From Fluviibacter phosphoraccumulans (GTDB lineage: Bacteria > Pseudomonadota > Gammaproteobacteria > Burkholderiales > Rhodocyclaceae), in assembly GCF_016110345.1 (NCBI RefSeq), contig NZ_AP019011.1:434001-498000 (forward strand): DNA of 64,000 nt. Direction: 5' to 3'. Positions 50,467 to 59,721 of this stretch are shown in pieces. Each line of letters opens with the position of its first letter. The stretch's first letter is position 1. Both the position numbers and the translations under genes were made by a program. The notes under the pieces are model-generated. The model was not told where the DNA came from, ran no database searches, and was given only the letters and a program-made list of their open reading frames with translations.

Positions 50467-50535
50467 CGGTATGTAGAGCGCGCTCTTCGGCTCAGGTAGA
50501 ATAAGTCATCAGTTTGATTAAGGCAGAAAGCCATC

Positions 50536-52425
50536 GTGAATAACAATCTCTTTCGAAACGTTGCCATCTGGGTCGTGATTGGTCTTGTACTGATGACGGT
50601 ATTTAACCAGTTCAACAACAAGCAGACCGCTCAGAACTCGGTTGAATACTCTCAATTCATCGAAGAGGTGAAAGAGGGCAAGATCAGCAAAGTCGTCATG
50701 GAAGGCCGCACGCTGAAGGCCACCACGACTGATGGCAAAAAGGTTACGTCTTATGCCCCGCCCGATCTGTGGCTGGTGTCGGATCTGCTCAAGAGCGGCG
50801 TCAAGATTGAAGCCAAGCCAGAAGAAGAACCTTCCATGCTGATGAACATCTTCGTCAGCTGGTTCCCGATGCTGCTGCTGATTGGTGTGTGGATTTTCTT
50901 CATGCGTCAGATGCAGGGCGGTGGTGCCAAGGGCGGTGGCCCGTTCTCGTTCGGCAAGAGCAAGGCGCGCATGACCGATCAGGCCCAGAACACCGTCACC
51001 TTTGCTGATGTGGCGGGCTGTGATGAAGCCAAAGAAGAAGTGCAGGAGCTGGTCGACTTTTTGAAAGACCCGACCAAGTTCCAAAAACTGGGCGGTCGCA
51101 TTCCGCGCGGTGTGCTCATGGTCGGTAGCCCGGGTACGGGTAAGACCCTGCTCGCTAAAGCCATTGCCGGTGAAGCCAAAGTCCCGTTCTTCTCGATCTC
51201 CGGTTCAGACTTCGTCGAAATGTTTGTCGGCGTGGGCGCTGCCCGCGTGCGCGACATGTTCGAACAGGCCAAGAAACAATCGCCCTGCATCATCTTTATC
51301 GATGAAATCGATGCCGTCGGTCGTCACCGTGGCGCCGGTCTGGGCGGTGGTAACGACGAACGCGAACAAACCCTGAACCAGATGCTGGTCGAAATGGATG
51401 GCTTTGAAGGCAGCCAGGGCGTGATCGTCATCGCAGCCACCAACCGTCCGGACATTCTGGATCCGGCGCTGCTGCGTCCGGGTCGTTTCGACCGCCAGGT
51501 GGTGGTGCCGCTGCCGGATATTCGCGGCCGTGAAGAAATCATCAAAGTCCACATGCGCAAAGTACCGGTTGCACCGGACATCAAGGCCGACATTCTGGCC
51601 CGTGGTACGCCCGGTTTCTCCGGTGCGGACCTAGCCAACCTGGTGAACGAAGCCGCCTTGTTTGCCGCGCGCCAGAACAAGCGCCTGGTCGACATGGAAG
51701 ATTTCGAAAAGGCCAAAGATAAAATCATGATGGGCGCAGAGCGCCGCAGCATGGTGATGAGCGAAGACGAAAAACGCAACACGGCCTACCACGAGTCGGG
51801 CCATGCCGTCGTGGCCAAGCTGCTGCCGAAGTCCGACCCGGTACACAAAGTCACCATCATCCCGCGTGGCCGTGCCTTGGGCGTGACCATGCAGCTGCCG
51901 GAACAGGATCGCTATGCCTATGATCGCGGTTACCTCATGGATCGCATCGCCGTGCTGTTTGGCGGTCGTGTGGCTGAAGAGCTGTTCATGCACCAGATGA
52001 CCACCGGTGCATCAAACGACTTCGAACGGGCCACCTCAATGGCGCGTGACATGGTCACCCGCTACGGCATGTCGGACCTGGGCCCTATGGTCTACGGTGA
52101 GAACGAAGGGGAAGTCTTCCTGGGTCGCTCCGTAACCACGCACAAGGCCATGTCCGAAGCGACCATGCAGAAAGTCGATGCCGAAATCCGTCGCATTATC
52201 GACGAGCAATATGCCTTGGCCAAACGCCTGCTCGACGAAAACCGCGACAAGGTCGAAGCCATGACGCAGGCCTTGCTGGAATGGGAAACCATTGATGCTG
52301 ATCAAATCAACGACATCATGGCCGGTAAAGCCCCGCGTCCACCGCAACCGCCGGGCGGTGGCTCCAGCCAGCCGCCGTCGGCACCCGCGACCGAGACGAC
52401 CAACGGCGCCCCGGCAACGGCCTGA
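50536..52425 (+). CDS. ftsH: ATP-dependent zinc metalloprotease FtsH
   Basis: A 629-residue inner-membrane AAA+ protease for quality control and LpxC/sigma-32 turnover. Two transmembrane segments (about 6-26 and 100-122) flank a periplasmic region. Walker A GSPGTGKT is at 197-204, Walker B is IIFIDEID near 252, and the zinc site HESGH is at 419-423. The C-terminal tail (about 595-629) is Pro/Gly/Ser/Thr-rich. A strong terminator follows. Confidence 0.98.
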   Translation: MNNNLFRNVAIWVVIGLVLMTVFNQFNNKQTAQNSVEYSQFIEEVKEGKISKVVMEGRTLKATTTDGKKVTSYAPPDLWLVSDLLKSGVKIEAKPEEEPSMLMNIFVSWFPMLLLIGVWIFFMRQMQGGGAKGGGPFSFGKSKARMTDQAQNTVTFADVAGCDEAKEEVQELVDFLKDPTKFQKLGGRIPRGVLMVGSPGTGKTLLAKAIAGEAKVPFFSISGSDFVEMFVGVGAARVRDMFEQAKKQSPCIIFIDEIDAVGRHRGAGLGGGNDEREQTLNQMLVEMDGFEGSQGVIVIAATNRPDILDPALLRPGRFDRQVVVPLPDIRGREEIIKVHMRKVPVAPDIKADILARGTPGFSGADLANLVNEAALFAARQNKRLVDMEDFEKAKDKIMMGAERRSMVMSEDEKRNTAYHESGHAVVAKLLPKSDPVHKVTIIPRGRALGVTMQLPEQDRYAYDRGYLMDRIAVLFGGRVAEELFMHQMTTGASNDFERATSMARDMVTRYGMSDLGPMVYGENEGEVFLGRSVTTHKAMSEATMQKVDAEIRRIIDEQYALAKRLLDENRDKVEAMTQALLEWETIDADQINDIMAGKAPRPPQPPGGGSSQPPSAPATETTNGAPATA

Positions 52426-52451
52426 TCCCTTGTTGTTAGGCTGATTGACCC

Positions 52452-52489
52452 AGGCCGACCCCGATCACAGATTCGGGTCGGCCTTTTTA
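52452..52489 (+). terminator. Terminator after ftsH
   Basis: AGGCCGACCC (52452-52461) pairs with GGGTCGGCCT (52474-52483), followed by TTTTTATTT. It lies only 16 bases before the folP start, so it may attenuate folP-glmM expression. Confidence 0.85.
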
Positions 52490-52504
52490 TTTGATTCGGT
52501 AGCC

Positions 52505-53350
52505 ATGTCCCTAAACATGATTTCCTGCGGTACGCATACACTGACCTGGTCGCCCGGCCGGCCCCTGGTCATGGGCATCGTCAATGTGACGCCCGATTCC
52601 TTTTCTGGCGATGGGCTTGGCTTGCAGGTCGATGCCGCGTTTGATCAGGCCCTGGCCATGATGGCCGCCGGCGCTGATCTGGTGGATGTGGGGGCGGAAT
52701 CAACCCGCCCCGGTGCCGACAGCGTCTCGGCGGAAGAAGAGCTCAATCGCCTGTTGCCCTTGCTCGAACGTCTGGCCAGCGCTGACATCCCCGTATCGGT
52801 TGATACCTACAAAGCCACGGTCATGGCGCAAGCCATTCGTCTGGGCGCTGGCTTGATCAACGATATCTCTGCCTTAAGTGACCCGGCGGCCGCCACGGCC
52901 CTGGCGCCGCATGAACGCGTCGCTGTTTGCCTCATGCACATGCAGGGCACGCCGCAGCATATGCAGCAATTACCGCACTACGACAACGTCTGCGCCGACG
53001 TTCAGGCCTTCTTGCAGCAGGCAGTGGCTAAAGCCGAAGCAGCGGGCATCTGTCGCAGCCGGTTAATCCTGGATCCTGGGTTTGGCTTTGGTAAAACTTT
53101 TGCGCATAATCAACAATTATTTCAGGCGTTGCCGCAGTTGGTTGCACTGGGCCTGCCGGTCTTGGTCGGCGTATCGCGTAAAACCATGATCGGACACATC
53201 ACCGGCCAACCCGTCGAACAGCGCATCGCCGGTAGCGTGGCAGCAGCGCTGTGGGCGGCCCAGTACGGCGCCGCCATAGTTCGTGTGCACGATGTGGCGC
53301 AAACCGTCGACGCACTTAAAGTTTCCTGGGCGTTGGGCCCGCAGCAATAA
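52505..53350 (+). CDS. folP: Dihydropteroate synthase
   Basis: A 281-residue TIM-barrel enzyme of folate synthesis and target of sulfonamides. Signature loops are MGIVNVTPDSFSGDG, then DVGAESTRPGAD and DPGFGFGKTFAHN. The frame opens at 52445, but ATG 52505 follows the terminator and fits the family. It is followed by glmM after 10 bases, a very common pairing. Confidence 0.95.
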   Translation: MSLNMISCGTHTLTWSPGRPLVMGIVNVTPDSFSGDGLGLQVDAAFDQALAMMAAGADLVDVGAESTRPGADSVSAEEELNRLLPLLERLASADIPVSVDTYKATVMAQAIRLGAGLINDISALSDPAAATALAPHERVAVCLMHMQGTPQHMQQLPHYDNVCADVQAFLQQAVAKAEAAGICRSRLILDPGFGFGKTFAHNQQLFQALPQLVALGLPVLVGVSRKTMIGHITGQPVEQRIAGSVAAALWAAQYGAAIVRVHDVAQTVDALKVSWALGPQQ

Positions 53351-53360
53351 GGACATCAAC

Positions 53361-54719
53361 ATGAGTCGTAAATATTTTGGCACCGATGGCGTGCGCGGTC
53401 GGGTGGGTCAATATCCCATTACGCCGGACTTCGTTTTAAGGCTGGGTTACGCCGCAGGCAAAGTGCTGGCCAATCGCTGTGATGCCGGATCGCATCGCCC
53501 CGGGGTGCTGATTGGCAAAGACACCCGTAACTCGGGCTACATGCTCGAAGCCGCTTTAGAGGCCGGTTTTTCAGCCGCCGGGGTCGATGTCTACCTGACA
53601 GGGCCATTGCCCACGCCCGGCATCGCCTACCTCACACGTGCTCTGCGCTTGCAAGCCGGTGTGGTCATCTCGGCGTCGCATAATCCCTTTGAAGATAATG
53701 GCATCAAGTTCTTTTCGGCCGACGGCAAAAAGCTGCCCGACGACGTAGAACGCGCCATCGAAGCCGCCATCGACCAAATGGACGGCAAACCCATGCAGAC
53801 CGTCGAACCCAAAGATCTGGGACGCGCGCGCCGCATCGATGACGCTGCCGGTCGTTATATTGAATTTTGTAAAAGCACCGTGCCTGCCAGTTTTGATCTG
53901 CGCGATTTGAAGATCGTGGTCGATTGCGCGCATGGTGCGGCGTATCACATCGCCGCCGAGGTATTACACGAGCTTGGGGCCGATGTGGTGGCGATTGGCA
54001 ATGCCCCGGATGGCGAGAACATCAACGAAGGCGTCGGGGCATTACATCCACAATTACTGGCGGCCACCATTCAGGCAACCGGGGCTGATCTGGGTATCGC
54101 CCTCGACGGCGATGCCGATCGGCTGGTGATGGTAGATGCCCAAGGCAAAGCCTACGATGGTGACCAGATTCTGTACGCCATCGTACGTGAGCGGCTGCTC
54201 AATGGCCCGGTGGCCGGCGTTGTCGGCACCTTGATGACCAATATGGCGCTGGAGCAAGCACTGGCCGAGCGCAATGTGCCCTTCAAGCGGGCCAAGGTCG
54301 GTGACCGTTATGTCATGGAACTGCTGGCCGCAGAAGGCTGGTTATTCGGCGGCGAAAACTCCGGCCACATCCTGGCGCTGGATCGGCATACCACGGGCGA
54401 TGGCCTGGTTTCCGCCTTACAGGTCCTGGTTGCGCTCAAACGCGCGGGCGGCACACTGGCCGAACTGCTGGGTGCGCTGGTGCTCTATCCGCAGTGCATG
54501 ATCAACGTGCCCGTTAAACCCGGCTTCAACTGGCAGGATCATAAAACCGTCGTTGAGGCCGTTAACGCCAGCATTGCCCGTCTGGGTAATCGGGGCAGGG
54601 TGCTGCTGCGCCCCTCGGGCACCGAGCCGGTATTGCGCGTCATGGTCGAAGCCATCGACGCCTATTTGTCCCGGAACGAAGCCGCCACCATCGCCGCCGT
54701 GGTGCAGGCAGCGCTGTAA
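53361..54719 (+). CDS. glmM: Phosphoglucosamine mutase
   Basis: A 452-residue alpha-D-phosphohexomutase that interconverts glucosamine-6- and glucosamine-1-phosphate for UDP-GlcNAc. The phosphoserine is S106 in ISASHNP, the metal loop is DGDADR, and the sugar-binding GGENSGH and phosphate-binding RPSGTEPVLR motifs are present. ATG 53361 (MSRKYFGTDGVRG) is the family start; the frame is open further upstream inside folP. Confidence 0.97.
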   Translation: MSRKYFGTDGVRGRVGQYPITPDFVLRLGYAAGKVLANRCDAGSHRPGVLIGKDTRNSGYMLEAALEAGFSAAGVDVYLTGPLPTPGIAYLTRALRLQAGVVISASHNPFEDNGIKFFSADGKKLPDDVERAIEAAIDQMDGKPMQTVEPKDLGRARRIDDAAGRYIEFCKSTVPASFDLRDLKIVVDCAHGAAYHIAAEVLHELGADVVAIGNAPDGENINEGVGALHPQLLAATIQATGADLGIALDGDADRLVMVDAQGKAYDGDQILYAIVRERLLNGPVAGVVGTLMTNMALEQALAERNVPFKRAKVGDRYVMELLAAEGWLFGGENSGHILALDRHTTGDGLVSALQVLVALKRAGGTLAELLGALVLYPQCMINVPVKPGFNWQDHKTVVEAVNASIARLGNRGRVLLRPSGTEPVLRVMVEAIDAYLSRNEAATIAAVVQAAL

Positions 54720-54783
54720 CGCATTGACCGGATCGGCGCAAGAAAATAGAATCTAGGGTTGCACAGCGCATACGAGAATACTT

Positions 54784-55554
54784 ATGACGGTCGTCAGAAC
54801 ACCGCTGGTGGTAGGCAACTGGAAGATGAATGGCAGTTTTGAGCGCAACCAGCCGCTGCTGGAAAGCCTGCTCAGCCATCTTGCGCAAAAGCGCTTGCCA
54901 GAAGTCGGCGTGTGTCCGCCGTTCCCTTATCTGGCCCAGGTCGGTGCCTTATTAGCCGAAACGCCCGTGCGCTGGGGCGCGCAAACCGTGAGCGAACATC
55001 GTGGCGGCGCTTATACCGGTCAGGTCAGCGCCACTATGCTTAAAGATCTGGGGTGCAGCTACGCCATCGTCGGGCATTCCGAGCGCCGTCAATACTGCGC
55101 CGAAACCGATGACGCCGTCGCCCGTCAGGCCATGGCCGTGCTGGATAGCGGGCTGGTTCCCATCATCTGCGTCGGCGAATCAGCCGCCGAAGAAGCCGCC
55201 TGCCAAACCTTGGCCGTTATCGACCGTCAACTGGCCCCCGTACTGCTCGCCCTAGCGGGTGTGGCTGATGAAGGCGCCAGCGTCGTTGTCGCCTACGAGC
55301 CGGTCTGGGCCATTGGCACCGGCAAAACCCCTACGCCAGAAGGCGTCCAGGCAGTGCATACCCACATCCGCGCCGCTCTCGACGCCGCCGGTCTGGTGCA
55401 AACCCGCATCCTCTACGGCGGCAGCGTCAAGGGCAGCAACGCAGAAACCCTCTTCGCATTACCCGATGTCGACGGCGGTCTGATCGGCGGCGCCGCCCTG
55501 GATGCGCAAGATTTCAGTACAATCTGTACCGCAGCGGCAAACCGCTTGGTGTAA
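54784..55554 (+). CDS. tpiA: Triosephosphate isomerase
   Basis: A 256-residue TIM barrel. NWKMNG holds the substrate Lys, IVGHSERRQ holds the catalytic His, AYEPVWAIGTGKTP contains the catalytic Glu and the flexible loop 6, and ILYGGSVKGSNA binds phosphate. Only 37 bases separate it from secG, the usual neighbour. Confidence 0.97.
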   Translation: MTVVRTPLVVGNWKMNGSFERNQPLLESLLSHLAQKRLPEVGVCPPFPYLAQVGALLAETPVRWGAQTVSEHRGGAYTGQVSATMLKDLGCSYAIVGHSERRQYCAETDDAVARQAMAVLDSGLVPIICVGESAAEEAACQTLAVIDRQLAPVLLALAGVADEGASVVVAYEPVWAIGTGKTPTPEGVQAVHTHIRAALDAAGLVQTRILYGGSVKGSNAETLFALPDVDGGLIGGAALDAQDFSTICTAAANRLV

Positions 55555-55591
55555 CCACCAGATTTTTCAAGAAAGAGAAGTAGGCAATCAG

Positions 55592-55966
55592 ATGGATATT
55601 CTTTACGTCGTCGTTTTAGTCATCAACATCATCGCTGCGCTAGGCGTCATTGGCCTCGTGCTCATGCAGCATGGCAAAGGCGCAGACATGGGCGCAGCCT
55701 TTGGTAGTGGCGCTTCCGGCAGCCTGTTCGGCGCCACCGGCTCGGCTAACTTTCTGTCGCGCTCCACCGCCGTGCTGGCCACCGTATTCTTCATCACCGC
55801 GTTGCTGCTGGCTAATTTTCAAGCAGGTCAAGCGAAAAGCGCTGGAAGTGTCATGCAAACCAATGTAGAATCCACCCCCGTTGGTGCGGGCGCGGCCAGT
55901 GTTCCGACGGATGGCAAAACAGCTGATCCGGCCGGGGCATCAAAGGCTAAAAACGTACCGCAGTAA
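55592..55966 (+). CDS. secG: Protein translocase subunit SecG
   Basis: A 124-residue inner-membrane protein of the SecYEG channel with two hydrophobic segments (about 3-24 and 53-72) around the cytoplasmic GKGADMGAAFGSGASGSLFG loop, followed by an Ala/Ser/Pro-rich tail. ATG 55592 is chosen over the upstream open frame (55502). tRNA-Leu begins 6 bases after the stop. Confidence 0.95.
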   Translation: MDILYVVVLVINIIAALGVIGLVLMQHGKGADMGAAFGSGASGSLFGATGSANFLSRSTAVLATVFFITALLLANFQAGQAKSAGSVMQTNVESTPVGAGAASVPTDGKTADPAGASKAKNVPQ

Positions 55967-55972
55967 GCAAAT

Positions 55973-56057
55973 GCCGACGTGGTGAAATTGGTAGACACGC
56001 TATCTTGAGGGGGTAGTGGCGTAAGCTGTGCGAGTTCGAGTCTCGCCGTCGGCACCA
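55973..56057 (+). tRNA. tRNA-Leu (GAG)
   Basis: An 85-base class II tRNA. Acceptor GCCGACG (55973-55979) pairs with CGTCGGC (56047-56053). Anticodon stem CTATC/GGTAG encloses loop TTGAGGG, anticodon GAG. A long variable arm follows; the T-loop is TTCGAGT; discriminator A and CCA are encoded. Probably processed from the secG transcript, since no clear promoter lies between. Confidence 0.96.
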
Positions 56058-56072
56058 AAAATTGGGTAATGC

Positions 56073-56117
56073 AAAAAGGTTGCAACGATTCGCAAAATGC
56101 GGCGTGCAGCCTTTTTT
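56073..56117 (+). terminator. Terminator after tRNA-Leu
   Basis: AAAAAGGTTGCA (56073-56084) pairs with TGCAGCCTTTTT (56105-56116) with one G-T wobble; T-rich sequence follows. Confidence 0.75.
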
Positions 56118-56467
56118 GTTTTTGTGGTTTCACTTTAGAATGAAATCGCAGCGAGAGGCATTTGATGAGGAGAGTTTGCGCCTGGCTGCAAAAAAACCTT
56201 TAGTATGAAATCGTTACAGATGGGGCCTGAACAACATGAAGCATGTCTGCTATCAGGTATGGCATTTGTTTTCTCAATTCATCAAGTTCAATCCCTTAAG
56301 AGAAAGGGTTTGCAGGCTGGATCTTTTTTAAGAAAGCCTTAAAAAGGCTGTCACAGTAGAAAGGTTTTCAGCTACAATTCGGCTGTTTGTGCTGGGGCGA
56401 GTTGTGCGCCCTGGTGGGTTGTTGGTCTCGATTGTTGTGCGTCATTTGGCAAACTTTGGGTGGCTTG
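56118..56467 (+). promoter_or_regulatory. Regulatory gap upstream of the nuo operon
   Basis: About 350 bases without a supported gene, lower in GC than its neighbours. It contains a 16-bp direct repeat CTTTAG(A/T)ATGAAATCG at 56133-56148 and 56198-56213 and a short hairpin AGCCTT/AAGGCT (near 56334-56349). A plausible sigma-70 promoter, GTCACA (56350-56355), 17 bases, TACAAT (56373-56378), lies 89 bases before the nuoA start. Confidence 0.55.
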
Positions 56468-56824
56468 ATGCTCGAAAATTACTTTCCGATTTTGGTGTTC
56501 ATTGGGGTGGGCCTCGCCGTTGGCGTATTGGGCCGGCTGCTGAACCATGTGCTGGCACCGAACAATCCTGATATTGAAAAGCTCTCTGCGTACGAGTGCG
56601 GCTTTGAGGCCTTTGAAGATGCGCGGATGAAGTTTGACGTTCGCTATTATCTGATTGCCATTCTATTTATTCTTTTCGATCTGGAAATCGCCTTCCTGTT
56701 CCCGTGGGCAGTGGTGATCAAAGAGATCGGCATGCACGGTTTTATCGCCATGATGGTCTTTTTGGGCATTCTGGTGGTTGGCTTCATCTACGAGTGGCGC
56801 AAGGGCGCCCTTGAGTGGGAGTAA
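56468..56824 (+). CDS. nuoA: NADH-quinone oxidoreductase subunit A
   Basis: A 118-residue membrane subunit of Complex I with three transmembrane helices. The conserved loop LSAYECGFEAFEDARMKFDVRYY lies near residues 37-60, with RYYLIAILFILFDLEIAFLFPW in the second helix. ATG 56468 is chosen over the long upstream frame; it gives the exact family length. First gene of nuoABCDEFGH. Confidence 0.96.
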   Translation: MLENYFPILVFIGVGLAVGVLGRLLNHVLAPNNPDIEKLSAYECGFEAFEDARMKFDVRYYLIAILFILFDLEIAFLFPWAVVIKEIGMHGFIAMMVFLGILVVGFIYEWRKGALEWE

Positions 56825-56827
56825 TCG

Positions 56828-57307
56828 ATGTCGAAGATTCAGGGCGTGCTCAACGAAGGCTTTGTGACGACCACGGCCGATAAGCTGATTAACTATTGTC
56901 GTACCGGTTCGCTGTGGCCTATGACCTTTGGTCTGGCTTGCTGTGCGGTCGAAATGATTCACGCTGGTACCTCGCGTTACGATCTGGACCGCTTTGGTAT
57001 GGTGTTCCGCCCCAGCCCGCGTCAGTCTGATCTGATGGTGGTTGCTGGCACGCTGACCAATAAAATGGCGCCGGCGCTGCGCAAGGTGTACGACCAGATG
57101 GCCGAACCGCGTTGGGTGGTGTCGATGGGCTCTTGCGCCAACGGCGGTGGTTATTACCATTATTCGTATTCGGTGGTGCGTGGTTGTGACCGCATTGTGC
57201 CGGTTGATATTTATGTGCCGGGCTGCCCGCCAACGGCTGAAGCGCTGCTTTATGGTCTGATCCAGTTGCAGAACAAAATTCGCCGTACCAGCACGATTGC
57301 CCGCTGA
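56828..57307 (+). CDS. nuoB: NADH-quinone oxidoreductase subunit B
   Basis: 159 residues. Cys ligands of the terminal 4Fe-4S cluster N2 are seen in GLACCAVEM, MGSCANGGGYYH and YVPGCPPTAEALLYG. This cluster passes electrons to quinone. It follows nuoA by 3 bases. Confidence 0.97.
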   Translation: MSKIQGVLNEGFVTTTADKLINYCRTGSLWPMTFGLACCAVEMIHAGTSRYDLDRFGMVFRPSPRQSDLMVVAGTLTNKMAPALRKVYDQMAEPRWVVSMGSCANGGGYYHYSYSVVRGCDRIVPVDIYVPGCPPTAEALLYGLIQLQNKIRRTSTIAR

Positions 57308-57333
57308 GGCCAGGTTCAGGAAATCTCACGATC

Positions 57334-57936
57334 ATGACTCTAAACACGCAAGCACTCGCCGATCTTTTGCAGCAGGTTCTGGGCAATAGTATCGTGCGTC
57401 TGAAGCAGGATCTGGGCGAAGTCACCATTGATATCGCCCCAGCGGATTACCATGCAGCGGCGCTGAAGCTGCGCGATACGGCCGGTCTTAAGTTCGACCA
57501 GCTGATCGATCTGTGCGGTATGGATTACTCCACGTATGGTGGTAAAGAATCGCACCCGCAGCGTTTTGCGGTGATTGTGCATCTGCTGTCTGTTGAGCTG
57601 AACCAGCGTGTGCGTCTGCGCGTTTACGCGCCGGATGATCTGATGCCGGTGCTGGATTCGCTGGTGGATGTCTGGACGGGTGCCAACTGGTTTGAACGTG
57701 AAGCCTTTGATCTTTACGGCATTCTGTTTGTGAATCACCCCGATCTGCGTCGCATTCTGACCGATTACGGTTTTGTCGGTCATCCGTTCCGCAAGGACTT
57801 CCCGATTTCGGGTTATGTCGAGATGCGTTACGACGAAACGCAAAAGCGCGTGATCTATCAGCCTGTCACCATTGAGCCGCGCGAGAACACCCCGCGCATC
57901 GTGCGTGAAGAAACCTACGCCGGACCTGCGCGTTAA
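57334..57936 (+). CDS. nuoC: NADH-quinone oxidoreductase subunit C
   Basis: A 200-residue hydrophilic arm subunit, separate from nuoD (not the nuoCD fusion of Escherichia coli). The family motif lies around EREAFDLYGILFVNHPDLRRIL and GHPFRKDFPISGYVEMRYD. Separate nuoC and nuoD is the usual state in betaproteobacteria. Confidence 0.96.
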   Translation: MTLNTQALADLLQQVLGNSIVRLKQDLGEVTIDIAPADYHAAALKLRDTAGLKFDQLIDLCGMDYSTYGGKESHPQRFAVIVHLLSVELNQRVRLRVYAPDDLMPVLDSLVDVWTGANWFEREAFDLYGILFVNHPDLRRILTDYGFVGHPFRKDFPISGYVEMRYDETQKRVIYQPVTIEPRENTPRIVREETYAGPAR

Positions 57937-57994
57937 TCGCGGGTTCACATTTTTGAGATCAGTACGGACCTAACCGGACATCCAGGATCCCAGC

Positions 57995-59248
57995 ATGTCA
58001 GAGATTCGTAACTACACATTGAACTTCGGCCCGCAGCACCCTTCGGCACACGGTGTGCTGCGTTTGGTGCTGGAGCTGGATGGTGAAACTGTCGAACGTG
58101 CCGACCCGCACATCGGTCTGTTGCACCGTGCCACGGAAAAATTGGCTGAGACCCGTACCTGGGTGCAGTCGGTGCCTTACATGGATCGTCTGGACTACGT
58201 GTCGACGATGTGTAACGAGCACGCCTACTGTATGGCCATCGAAAAACTGCTAGGCGTACAGGTGCCGGAACGTGCCCAGTACATCCGCGTGATGTTCGAT
58301 GAAGTCACCCGTTTGCTGAACCACCTGCTGTGGATTGGCTGTCACGGTCTGGACGTGGGTGCCATGACTATGGCGCTATACACCTTCCGCGATCGTGAAG
58401 ATCTGATGGATGTGTACGAGTCGGTGTCGGGTGCGCGTTTGCACGCCGCGTACATCCGCCCGGGTGGTGTGTACCGTGATCTGCCGGATGTGATGCCGAA
58501 GTATGAAGTCTCGCGCTGGAAAGATGCCAAGCGCGTGGCGGAGCTGAACGAAAACCGTCAGGGTTCGTTGCTCGACTTCCTGGAAGACTTTACGAATCGT
58601 TTCCCGAAATACCTCGACGATTATCACAACCTGCTAACGAACAACCGGATCTGGAAACAGCGTCTGGTGGATGTCGGTGTGGTGTCGCCAGAGCGTGCGC
58701 TGAATATGGGCTTTACCGGCGCGATGCTGCGCGGTTCGGGCATTGCCTGGGATCTGCGCAAGAAGCAGCCGTACGAAGTGTATGACCGTCTGGATTTCGA
58801 TATTCCGGTGGGTACCAATGGCGACTCGTATGACCGTTATCTGGTGCGTATGGAAGAGATGGCCCAGTCCAACCGCATTATCAAACAATGTATTACCTGG
58901 CTGCGCGCTAACCCGGGCCCGGTCATGACCAATGATTACAAAGTGGCGCCGCCGCCGCGCGAAGCCATGAAGTCGAACATGGAAGAGCTGATTCACCACT
59001 TCAAGCATTTCACGGAAGGCATCCACGTGCCGGAACACGAGTGCTACGCCGCTATTGAGCATCCGAAGGGTGAGTTCGGTATCTACCTGGCATCGGATGG
59101 TGCCAATAAGCCGTATCGCATGAAGATCCGCGCCCCGGGCTTTGCCCACCTTTCGGCGCTGGAAGAAATGTCCCGTGGACACATGATCGCCGACGTGGTC
59201 ACGATTATCGGGACCCAGGATATCGTTTTTGGTGAGGTTGACCGCTGA
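57995..59248 (+). CDS. nuoD: NADH-quinone oxidoreductase subunit D
   Basis: A 417-residue subunit forming the quinone pocket with NuoB. The start region NFGPQHPSAHGVLRL carries the pocket His, with HRATEKLAETRTW after it, and the C-terminus GTQDIVFGEVDR is conserved. Its last base overlaps the nuoE start. Confidence 0.97.
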   Translation: MSEIRNYTLNFGPQHPSAHGVLRLVLELDGETVERADPHIGLLHRATEKLAETRTWVQSVPYMDRLDYVSTMCNEHAYCMAIEKLLGVQVPERAQYIRVMFDEVTRLLNHLLWIGCHGLDVGAMTMALYTFRDREDLMDVYESVSGARLHAAYIRPGGVYRDLPDVMPKYEVSRWKDAKRVAELNENRQGSLLDFLEDFTNRFPKYLDDYHNLLTNNRIWKQRLVDVGVVSPERALNMGFTGAMLRGSGIAWDLRKKQPYEVYDRLDFDIPVGTNGDSYDRYLVRMEEMAQSNRIIKQCITWLRANPGPVMTNDYKVAPPPREAMKSNMEELIHHFKHFTEGIHVPEHECYAAIEHPKGEFGIYLASDGANKPYRMKIRAPGFAHLSALEEMSRGHMIADVVTIIGTQDIVFGEVDR

Positions 59249-59721
59249 TGCTGACTCAGGAAACCCTCGCGCGCTTTGACCGCGAAGTTGCCAAGTACCC
59301 GGCTGAACAGAAACAGTCGGCCATCATGGCCTGTCTGACCCTGGCGCAGGTAGAAAAAGGCTGGCTCGATAAAGAGACGATTGCCTTTGTGGCTGCCTAT
59401 CTGGATATGCCAGCGATTGCTGCCGAAGAAGTGGCAACCTTCTACAACATGTACAACCTGAAACCGGTTGGCAAGTACAAGTTGGCCGTTTGCACCTGTA
59501 TCCCCTGTGCCTTATCGGGTGGTCGTGATGCCGCAGCCTATTTGGCTGATCGTTTGGGTATCAAGCTGGGTGAAACAACGGCGGATGGCAAGTTCACGCT
59601 CGTCGAGAGTGAATGCCAGGGTGCCTGTGGTGATGCGCCGGTTGCGCTGGTTAACAACCACAGCATGAAGAGTTTTCTGACGCCTGATAAATTGGATCAA
59701 CTGCTGGAGGAACTGAAGTAA
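59248..59721 (+). CDS. nuoE: NADH-quinone oxidoreductase subunit E
   Basis: A 157-residue thioredoxin-like subunit with the 2Fe-2S cluster N1a ligands in CTCIPC and ECQGACGDAP. N-terminal helices (EQKQSAIMACLTLAQ) are typical. It overlaps both neighbours by 1 base, so nuoD-nuoE-nuoF are translationally coupled. Confidence 0.96.
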   Translation: MLTQETLARFDREVAKYPAEQKQSAIMACLTLAQVEKGWLDKETIAFVAAYLDMPAIAAEEVATFYNMYNLKPVGKYKLAVCTCIPCALSGGRDAAAYLADRLGIKLGETTADGKFTLVESECQGACGDAPVALVNNHSMKSFLTPDKLDQLLEELK

